DNA of 50,921 nucleotides from Gnetum montanum (Eukaryota > Streptophyta > Gnetopsida > Gnetales > Gnetaceae): the NCBI GenBank assembly GCA_015680685.1, contig MNCI01008656.1, forward strand, positions 215,052 through 265,972. The letters run 5' to 3'. This document shows positions 43,001 through 50,921 of this stretch, in pieces (positions within the stretch are counted from its first letter, which is position 1; each line of letters starts with the position of its first letter). The notes below the pieces were generated by a model. That model was not told the origin of the DNA, searched no databases, and saw only the letters and a list, made by a program, of their open reading frames with translations. Both the position numbers and the translations under genes were made by a program.

Positions 43001-43699
43001 ATAGTCAAACATCCAGCCATCAAACATTACGAATACTATGATTTGACAACTCGAACCATCAATACAAATAAGGAGGCTAGCAAACATTGGACTCAATATC
43101 ATACATGTATCAATTGTTAGAATGTATATTCATTTGATTTCAATTAAATATTCCAAATCAAATACAAAATTTATCATGTGCATGAATTTATTATTAGTCT
43201 CATAATGATAAGCATATACCAAGACTCATCTATTTATGTCAAAACTTATACTAGTGTAAGAAGCATCTCTAAGTCTTACCTCTAACATTTTTGGGACATC
43301 AAACAAAAGAAGACCAATGAGCCATGGAATCACCCTTTTGTGTAGGATGGAGCCTACAATGAAAGCCATAATGATGCATAGTAGTAAAGGTAAAATGCAC
43401 AAACCTTTCTAGGAAGTCCATATCCAACTAGCCACACAAACTCAGTTCTAGCTCCAACATCTAATCATCCATCAAACATACAAACATGAGAATCCAAATT
43501 AATGGTGGAGAGAAACAATAAAACCAAATGGATTCAACTTACCAAGGAAATTAAATAATACAAGGGATCTAATCCAAATTTTAAAAAACTATGGATGGAT
43601 CATCATCACCAAGTTCCTACAAATTGAGTAGATTTTCAATAGTGTGACGAACAAGATATCCAATAGGGAAAGCCACAAATTAATGAATGTCCAAACCAA
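43001..43699. other. No gene recognised
   Basis: AT-rich sequence without a significant reading frame. TGTTAGAATG at 43117 resembles a copia LTR start but no partner end was found. Confidence 0.4.
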
Positions 43700-44357
43700 G
43701 TAATACACACTTATGCATGAAGATGGTTCAATACTTGAGAGTACAAAAGAGAATAAAGGGATTCAAATAGAGATGGTAGATTTTGACAAGAGTTTAAGAA
43801 GCTTTGAAGACAAGAAAACCAAAGACTGGACTCATACAAAATACCAAACTTATAGGAACATGTTTTTTGAAGTGCTAGCATTGTAAGGAAGATTTCTACA
43901 TGAGGAGAAATATGTCTACTAAGAGATTTCATAAAGGCTTTGACAAGATTTCATGAAGACTCTAAAGGGATATTATGAAGAATCTAAAAAGATGTCATTA
44001 AGATTGTTGTAAAGACTTTGAATAAATGTCTATAGGATGGGGAAAATGTCTACACTAAAGAGAAGACATCTACATGCTGGGGGAGACATCTAATCTAGAA
44101 AGAAGAGGGTGAAGATGTCTTCTTGGGAGACTTGGCTTGTAGCAGAGACATGTTTCTAAGACCAAAGACATCTAGACTAAGCTGGGAAAGAGTAAGAATC
44201 ATTTGGAAAGAAGTCAAATCAATGGAGAAAGTCAAGAAACTTATAGGTAAGAATTAAAAAAAACATAGAAATAAAAAAAAGGGGAACAAAGACAATATAA
44301 TGGAAGAATTAGTATGAGAATCTAATTAGCTTAAAGATAGAATATAAGTTCCACAAC
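43700..44357 (+). repeat. Candidate LTR 'J' and leader, related to LTR K
   Basis: Multiple AGACATCT motifs (43995-44175) and the end phrase GAAGAATTAGTATGAGAATC (primer-site-like at 44309-44319) match the minus-strand LTR K (GGAATTGGTATGAGAATC). The left limit is arbitrary. It is interrupted at 44358 by the LTR of element E. Confidence 0.4.
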
Positions 44358-44864
44358 TGTAACATCCCATCCCTTGTTAAGGATGGAAACAGTTGTAAAC
44401 AATATAATTAACCTTCAAATGAAGGGGAAACTTGTTATGAGGAGTTACAATTATTCATGTATCCCTTGGGAAAGGGTTTGAACCATGCGATTAAAGGTTG
44501 AGGTTAGAGGTCATGCTAGGCATGGAGTTGCAGAGCTAGGAGAGGCAAGTAAAGGGAGCTGGGTGAAGTGGGACAAAAAGGGATTGCTCACCCTTTTGGT
44601 AGGATAGCCTAACCATGGTGGCAGTGCCAGATTTTCTCTAAGGCTTAAGTGGAATAGGAAGACAACCTCAAGGATGTTATAATACTCTCTTCTATTAATA
44701 AAATTTTTCCATTTTTCCTTGTTCCATTTTCAGTACTAATTATTTATTTACTAGTTAATTCATTTATTAAATATTTATAATGTTCCTAGTATATTATCTA
44801 AAAAAACGATGAATGCAATAAATTAAGTGTTTGTGTTTTCATGACATCCAAGAACGGGATGTCA
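44358..44864 (+). repeat. 5' LTR of element E
   Basis: It begins TGTAACATCCC and ends GGGATGTCA, giving a terminal inverted repeat; 507 bases. TTATAATA (about 44686) and AATAAAA (44697) fit promoter and polyadenylation signals. A primer site follows five bases later. Confidence 0.85.
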
Positions 44865-44868
44865 TATT

Positions 44869-44880
44869 TGGTATCGGAGT
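44869..44880 (+). promoter_or_regulatory. Primer binding site of E (tRNA-iMet type)
   Basis: TGGTATCGGAGT matches the initiator-Met site TGGTATCAGAGC at 10 of 12 positions, right after the LTR. Confidence 0.8.
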
Positions 44881-45983
44881 AAACCATGAATCAAGAACCA
44901 AAGTGGAAGAAAAATCTTATTTTATTATTATTATTATCATGGAGCACAAGTACATCTAAGCAAAATAACAAAATAGAGGAAAATACTATTTTATTTTATT
45001 TTGTAATCAAGGAGGAGTGAGAGGAAGTACATCTAAGTAGGATATAGAAAAGGAAGAATAGGGAAAAGAAGCAGAATGGAAAAAATGTAAGAAAGGAAAC
45101 TATGATTATTTGTTACAATTGAAAGACTGAAGAAGATCTATGACTATCTTTAATTGGAATTCTCTTTCTTCAATAGTAGCATTTGCCTTGCTAAGTACTA
45201 CTTTGCATCTAGCCAGTCCATCACAAAATTATTTGATATATTCAATCACATGTCTTATTATAGCTATTGATTCCTCCTTTCTTATTTAAGTTGGGTCTTC
45301 AACATATCCATTTGTATTGATCAATCATCCATGTCCCTTTGCCATTGCTTCTCATTTCTTTGTAGAAACAAGATTTAAATTATGAGTTATGAGCAAATCA
45401 ACAAACAAATACAAAAAAAAGAAAAGAAAGAAAGAAAGAAAAGTATTACCTAAAATCAATTAGTATCAATTTGGAGGAACCATTCAAAAATCTCTAGATG
45501 GAGAGGGTAGCATGTTGCACTTTCCAATTCTCCTAAGAGTTGCTCTAGATCTTTTATAGCATTTGGAGCATCCTCAAGAATTGGATATAAAGGTGATAGA
45601 ACTCTAGCCTATATTAAATCATAATCCACCTTGAAATTTCATGATTGAGATTCCCATATATGGTAGACACCCTCACGAACAAAGTAGGGTTTGTTATCAA
45701 AGATTTGTTGACTAATGTGTCGAAGAAGCACAAGTTCTTCTTCAGTAGCCAGCACTATCTTCCCCATCGAATAAGAAAATCTTGAGATAGAGAAAGAAAA
45801 AATCATTAGAATAGACTTAGAAAATAATGTCAATGCTACCTGTGGAGGAGAACCTCTTCTAGGTGTGATAGAAAAAGAAGGCATGATTGGTGATCTAGAT
45901 AGTGGAATAGAAATCTGTGTAGAAGTAGTGCTTGCATCATCTCTAACCATCTCCTAGATAAAGTACTGTTGCTCCATAGACAT

Positions 45984-46056
45984 CTGCAACAAACAAAATC
46001 AAAATCATACAAAGGAAAGAGGGAATTATTCAAACCTTTACATAACTAAAACTTAC
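45984..46056 (-). other. Intron with consensus splice sites
   Basis: Minus strand: G|GTAAGTTTTAG at the donor and TTTGTTTGTTGCAG|ATG at the acceptor, with 73 T-rich bases; phase 0 on both sides. A textbook plant intron in an otherwise decayed region. Confidence 0.75.
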
Positions 46057-46170
46057 CGTTGGTGGTTTTCTCTTATATTGTCTTGAACTCTGCCAAGTTT
46101 GTTGGGATTGTGGTGGAGCTTGTTGTCTTATAGCTATTGGACTACTAGAACTTTACCTAGAACGTTGCAT

Positions 46171-46246
46171 CTGCAAAAAATAAAAAAAATTGAAAAAAAT
46201 ATATATAGATAAGACATTAAAATAAGTAAATTATATTTAAATATAC
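46171..46246 (-). other. Intron with consensus splice sites
   Basis: Minus strand: CCCAAG|GTATAT at the donor and TTATTTTTTGCAG|ATG at the acceptor; 76 bases, very T-rich, phase 0. Confidence 0.7.
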
Positions 46247-47678
46247 CTTGGGAGTAAAAAGTGTGATCTTTTCTTGTGATTGAACCATACCAAAGGTTGA
46301 AGTACTTTGAATTTCTTCAACTTATGTAGCTTTAACACTCTATGTTGGTTTATTTTGCAGCCTAGATTGCACTATCAAAATACATAAAAAGAAATAAGGA
46401 TATAATAAGAACATAACGATATCTCATTAATTTCTTCCTAATTTTGAGCTTGTTGTAAAGCCAGTTGACCTTTCTTGGCATCCATAATCTTACTCCTTAT
46501 AACTCTCTCATCTTTAAGAAATTCAGGGCATAACTAGGGATTGTAATGAGTAAATTTTTTTTTGGATGGTCATAACTTAGGATCATATACATGATCAAGG
46601 GTATACAATATAGGGTATAGGATTTGGAAGGATTTTGTTAAGCAATAGTAATTTTAGTCCTGTCATTATACTAGGCAGGGAAACAATGACTGGTCATAAA
46701 CTCTACTAGTTATGACATCATGAAGTATGAAAATAAAATAAGAACTAACATTGTATTACTATCTATACTATAAAACCTTGCTACTAATAAATAGACTTAA
46801 ATCAAAGTGAGCCTCATTAACAAAATCTTCATGAACAAATTTACCTTTGCCAATGGTAGAATCACTAACATAATAAGATAATTTCTTCTTACAAAAAGAT
46901 TTAAATTTTGGGAAATAAATTGAAGAAATTAAAGAATCCTCTCCTTGTTGGAAACCTAAGACTACTTGAATATCAAGAGAAAGGATTGTTATTGCTCCAA
47001 AAACTAAATGGAAAGTAGAACCTTTTTAATTATCATACTGTTCACACCACTCCATAAGAGCACCCTTGCAATGGGAGAGTTTAAAAATTGGAAAAAAAGT
47101 AAATTAGCTAACTTGGAAGTGGTAAGGTATTGAAAACCCTCCTTCCCAAGTAAGCTACGAATATGATCAAAAGAAGAGAGTACATTATTTTGATGTAAAA
47201 TAATATTAGGTAATAAAGAGCTACTTGAAGGAGTTTGAGGTGAAGCTTGATGTTTGAGGGCTATGATGAAGATGGTTAAAATTCTTTATGATAGAAAACC
47301 TTCAAGATTCTCTATATCAATCTTCTAATGATATTGAGTTGTGATGAGAAAATCATCCTTCTTATCATATTTATAATCCATCACTCATCACTCAAACCCT
47401 TGATTGTCGTAGTGGCAGCACATGCACAGCCGGCCACGCACACTTGTGATGCAGTGTTAATCCACATGAACTCACCTCCTTGCACCACATAGTTCTACTG
47501 TAGCCTACCATAGCCTTGTAGTAACTATGTGACCTTGCCACACCATGCCTGCTGCACCACACTCATGCACCACTTCGTGTCTCAGCCTACTCACACTACG
47601 TTGCTTACATTATGCCTCGTTGCACCGCATCATGTCTACCACTACTACTTGTTACTTACCTATTACTTGCTGCATTGC

Positions 47679-48074
47679 CCATAACTACCTTTTGTGTTGC
47701 CCATCATTGCCTCTAGTGCTACTCATCACTACCTCCTACATTTCCCATCACTGCCTACCACACTGCCCATCACTACTTCCTGTGCCTCTCATCACTGCCT
47801 CCCATGCCATCCATCACTACCTCTTGCATCGCCCAACATTGTCTCCAATGCTACACATTGTTGCCTCCTGCATTGCCCATCATTGTCTCCAATGCTACAC
47901 ATTGCTGCCTCCTGCATTGCCCATCAGTACCTCCTACATGGCCCATCATTGCCTCCAGTGCTACCCATCATTGCCTTCCACACCATCCATCATTTCCTCC
48001 AGCATTACCCATCACTACCTCTTGTACTAGTCATCACCAGTTCTAGTGTCACCCATCATCACCTCTAGTGCCAC
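47679..48074 (+). repeat. 22-bp minisatellite, 18 copies
   Basis: Units of the type CCATCAYTRCCTCYWGYRYTAC repeat every 22 bases with little length variation. Because the unit lacks stops and is not a multiple of three, all three plus frames stay open, producing spurious Pro/His/Ser/Leu-rich reading frames. Less regular related sequence extends leftward to about 47540. Confidence 0.9.
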
Positions 48075-48693
48075 CGTATGGACCCTGAAATGGATCATTA
48101 ATCAATTGATAGAAAAATTGATTTTTTTTCAAAAATTGATGGGAATTTTGAAATTCCTATCAACTGATGGAAAAATTAAAAAAAAAAGAAATTTATGCTC
48201 ATACTTATTAGTTTAAATAAAAAATGCACTTAATTATTTACAAAAATTTAAATTGGCATTATGGTAACAAGAAAAATAAAAATTTTATCATTAAGCATGC
48301 ACGCCTTGGAGCAGAATTGGGATGGGTGACCTCTTGAGAAGTCTTGAAAAATGTGAAAGTTTTGTAAACTTTAAACAACTATAAATTTTGATTTGAAGTC
48401 TATTTCCAACTAAACAAAAACTGATTCTAGTAGATTTGAACTTGCTGAACTTAACGGAATAGTCAAATTTAGCTTTTGAATTATAGAAAATTAGCATTTA
48501 ACTCATTATTTTAGGTCCCAAAAATAATTAGGATTCAGTAGTCAATAAGAAATCCATGACAATTTTAACTTCTTCTACAACTGACTAATAATTTCAAAAC
48601 CCATAAAAAGGGCCATAGAAGGTAAGGATTCTCAACATACCTAATTTCTTCAACTTATCGATGTTTGAAACTTGAAGAATAAATTGGAAAGAA
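48075..48693 (+). other. AT-rich leader before the gag of E
   Basis: No gene seen. An imperfect inverted repeat at 48107-48180 (ATTGATAGAAAAATTGAT against ATCAACTGATGGAAAAAT) could fold in RNA. Confidence 0.4.
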
Positions 48694-49880
48694 ATGGAAG
48701 CCCAAGTTAATGACTGGATGAATGCCTTTGAAGATCAAATTAATGAGATTAGGGATGTTCAAGAAGAGCTCAGACACTCAAACTAGGAATTTGGGATAGA
48801 GATGCAAAATATGTATGAGGAAATTAGGAAATTGTCCCAAAGTTTAGAGGATAAATGGTTAGACATACAAGGAAAGATGCATGCTTTTTTAGACTCCATA
48901 AAACAATTAATTAACCATCTCATTTAGCCTTCAAACCCTACCCATGGTCTGCCTACGAAACAACATCAAGACCATGATCAACCTCCCCCTAACGATCCAC
49001 ACCAAACACAACCTACACCTACTAGTGGATAGGATACCAATATTCCTCTTGTAGGCCATAGAATTAAATTGAAGATGAGGGATACAAGAATTGGCTTAAT
49101 CCACCCAGAGAATCATTGATACAAGTTCATGCTAAGAAAGTAAAATTATGTTATTATGATGAAGCCCTTGGATCTAGTGCTAAGGTAAAGGATTTACATG
49201 ATACAATGAAAAATTACTTCGATATGTTAAATTTTTCAAGCCATGAATATTTAGAAGTTATCTCCTTGTATTTAAGAGGACTTGCAACAACATGGTGGAA
49301 TGGACTGAGATCTCAAGGTTTGATTACAAATTGGCTTAATTTTTGTTGAGATTTTGAATAGAAATTCATTCTTGATTCTTTTCTCAAAGAGAAAAAAATG
49401 AGATTTGATTCCTTAGGGTTGGGAAGGCGGTCTGTAGATGAGTACTATAAGGAATTCTATGATCTTTTTTGGTATGTAAGTTATCTGGATGAGGGAGAAT
49501 TAGCTTCAAAATTCATTGGAGGACTACATGCTCAATTGCATCCCCAAATACAAGCCCATAATTCTCAAACTGTTGATGAAGCATATAGAATTGCTAAGGA
49601 TTATGAGGAATCAAATTAGATAAGAGTTACCTTTTGACAAGCAACTCTTTAACAACCTACCTTTTCATAAGCAATGATAGAGGAGACACCAATCAAAAAA
49701 TCTTGACAAGATCAAGATGTTTCATTTATGGCAAAGATCATTTCAAATGAGACTACCCAAAATTTCAAGAAAAAATACAAAGGACCAAGCAAATTAGAAA
49801 TAAAAAACCCAACCCAAACATGAAAAAAGAAAAAATTCCAACCACCACCATAGCCATGAAGGAGGTATCTGCATAAACTA
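48694..49880 (+). pseudogene. Gag of element E
   Basis: From ATG 48694 (MEAQVNDWMNAFEDQINEIR) a helical N-terminal coiled-coil-like segment runs to about 48925, then a Pro/His/Gln linker. The Gag core is in another frame from 49100: YFDMLNFSSHEYLEVISLYL, GLATTWWNGLRSQG, FDSLGLGRRSVDEYYKEFYD and GELASKFIGGLHAQLHPQIQ (to 49619), a chromovirus-type Gag. A decayed knuckle at about 49719 reads CFIYGKDHFK, stop, DYP: the second and fourth Cys are Tyr, consistent with G-to-A changes. Lys-rich tail to about 49880. Confidence 0.82.
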
Positions 49881-49931
49881 AATTAGGTTTGCATAAATTT
49901 CAATTTGCTTTACTAATCTTTGAAGGTTTAA

Positions 49932-50340
49932 TTGAAGGAAAAAATTAAATTTTTAATTGATAGTGGTGCTAGTGATAACTTTATTTCTCCAAACTTAATT
50001 AATTTATTGAAATTAAGTCTACCTTCTAAGAAAATCATTAAGATAGAACTGGTAGATGGAACAACTGTGAGCAAGCATACTAAGTACGAAGAAATTAATT
50101 TTACCTTGCAAAACATGCTTTTCATTGATGAATTCTTTGACTTTGAATGAGGTGATGTTGATGAAATTTTAGAAATGTCTTTCCTACAAAAATATGATAT
50201 TACTGTCCACTTTGGAACTTGTATTTTGAAAGTCCCAACCACTGACAGAGTCAGGGTTCTATGGGGGGTAAAAACAACAAAAAAAAATTCATACAATAAC
50301 TATTAAGAAAGCTAAAATATTAGTTAAAAAAGGTGCTACA
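49932..50340 (+). pseudogene. Protease of element E
   Basis: KFLIDSGASDNFISPNLINL carries an intact D-S-G-A catalytic loop near 49960. IELVDGTTVSKHTKYEEINF and, after a stop at 50148, ILEMSFLQKYDITVHFG ('LGMxWLxxYxxxxDF') complete the fold. The following linker, with two or three stops, leads to RT. Confidence 0.85.
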
Positions 50341-50921
50341 ATGTTGATTGTCAAAATAACCCAACCTCAAAGATATTTAGGTGTTGAGATCTCAAAAGAA
50401 CTTAAGGAATATAAAGATTTAGTATTTGGCGAAACTAGAGAACTTCCTCCAAAAAGAACTATCAAGCATGCCATTGATATTTTTCCTAGTACACAACCTA
50501 TTTCAAAAGCCCCTTATAGATTTTCTACCTCTGAATTAAGAGAATTAAAAGTACAATTAGACCAATTATTGGAAGAATGGAAAATTAGACCTAGTGTATC
50601 ACCTTGGGATGCACCAATCTTATTCATTAAAAAGAAAGATGGTACACTAAGATTATGCATTGATTATAGAGCATTGAGTAAAGTGATGACTCAAAGAACT
50701 TATCCCTTACCTGGGATTGATGATTTGTTTGATCAACTTATGGGTGCATGTTATTTCTCAAAGAATGATTTAAAATTAGGTTATCACCAAATAAGGATTA
50801 AAGAGAAAGATATTGAGAAAACTACTTTTAGAGCTAGATATGAGTTATATGAATTTGTTGTGATGCTGTTTGGATTATGACATTAATCAATAATATTTTT
50901 CATGAATATCTTGATCAATTT
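50341..50921 (+). pseudogene. Reverse transcriptase of element E (partial)
   Basis: 179 uninterrupted codons: [76 protein letters not shown] and [20 protein letters not shown], the RT fingers and first palm motif of a chromovirus. In SKxDLRSGYHQ the residue before Asp is Asn and the catalytic Asp itself is kept. MLFGL is followed by a stop and a short deletion of the TNAPATF segment, then INNIFHEYLDQF at the window edge. The YVDD box lies outside. Confidence 0.9.

Larger units (their letters stand above)
45110..47395 (-). pseudogene. Antisense intron-containing gene, PMD-like N-terminus, coiled-coil C-terminus
   Basis: Reading leftward from ATG near 47390 (MDYKYDKKDDF): LLGKEGFQYLTTSKLANLL, then CKGALMEWCEQYDN and STFHLVFGAITILSLDIQVV (47060-46930), which resembles the plant mobile domain pattern 'W...tFHLpfGEmtiTLdDV..lLGLp..G'. 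Further on, exons 46371-46247, 46170-46057 and 45983-45840 are joined by GT-AG introns of 76 and 73 bases (46246-46171, 46056-45984). The last two exons are exact codon multiples (38 and 48 codons) and are rich in Gln, Ser and Pro (QQAPPQSQQTWQ). The C-terminal part (45777-45120) has EEELVLLRHISQQIF, LGELESATCYPLHLEIFEWF and a helical, coiled-coil-like end. Stops (mostly TAG) show decay. No catalytic motif seen; PMD assignment is weak, the exon structure is stronger. Confidence 0.5.
44358..50921 (+). mobile_element. Element E: gypsy retrotransposon, 5' part
   Basis: A 5' LTR (44358-44864), a primer site, then gag, protease and RT in plus orientation running off the window. A 3.8-kb stretch between LTR and gag contains antisense exons and a minisatellite, which is unusual. 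It is possible that the gag-pol belongs to a different plus-strand element (for example J) than the LTR; the 3' LTR outside the window would settle this. Confidence 0.7.

Noticed and set aside
47545-48068. Three overlapping Pro/His/Ser-rich reading frames, possible structural protein
   Set aside because: The 22-bp unit has no stops in any plus frame, so openness is automatic; no start context or homology.
47679-48074. CRISPR-like array
   Set aside because: The 22-bp units are contiguous with no unique spacers, and the context is plant retrotransposon DNA.
1-50921. tRNA genes, rRNA, riboswitches
   Set aside because: The only tRNA-like signals are short primer-binding-site complements next to LTRs; no cloverleaf or rRNA sequence was seen by eye.

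Overview
The window looks like heterochromatic DNA from a land plant with a large genome. It is AT-rich and consists almost entirely of decayed, nested retrotransposons: one LINE and several Ty3/gypsy lineages. I found no intact host gene, tRNA or rRNA. The species cannot be told from the sequence; a gymnosperm-like or similarly repeat-rich genome is an inference from how old and how deeply nested the elements are. Nearly every coding region carries in-frame stops and frameshifts, so almost all are called pseudogenes.

Layout. 1-2706 (minus): 5' part of a LINE, with ORF1 (DUF4283-like domain plus zinc knuckle) and ORF2 (endonuclease, start of reverse transcriptase). 3297-8157 (plus): gypsy element H, broken inside its RT. 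8158-8332: inverted LTR tail. 8333 to the assembly gap at 16355 (plus): element A, which has gag and no pol but carries a second ~900-codon reading frame behind its own promoter-like block. 16470-17370: LTR pieces in opposite orientations. 17531-18720 (minus): 3' end of gypsy element K. 18817-42322 (minus): chromovirus-like element D, split by two younger plus-strand elements, B (19210-31303, perfect TSD TTGTA) and C (32063-38865). B is in turn split inside its integrase by a 2.1-kb TG...CA insertion, F (25880-28002, perfect TSD TACTG). About 43700-44357: piece of a plus-strand LTR, J. 44358-50921 (plus): gypsy element E, with 5' LTR, tRNA-Met-type primer site, gag, protease and part of RT. 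Between its LTR and gag lie an antisense, intron-containing decayed gene and a 22-bp minisatellite.

How the parts relate. A, B and C share LTR ends (TGATGA...ACTCATCA), a tRNA-Asp-type primer site, a homologous Gag with an unusual CX2CX3HX4C knuckle, a polypurine tract (PPT) context, and conserved noncoding DNA near the 3' end. Only B has pol. The simplest reading is one Athila/Tat-like family with an autonomous form (B) and two gag-only, non-autonomous derivatives (A and C). The LTR sequence upstream of the TATA box differs between relatives: GATATC palindromes in A and B, GACTAGGCC repeats in C, ACGTCA motifs in the inverted LTR G. The downstream parts stay homologous.

The most unusual features are A's extra ORF with its own promoter-like block, the repeated PPT-like motif within single elements, the intron-bearing antisense gene inside E, and the hairpin-rich 192-bp array in F. 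Single N bases at 8799, 16933 and 19737 fall at LTR discontinuities and warn of local misassembly.
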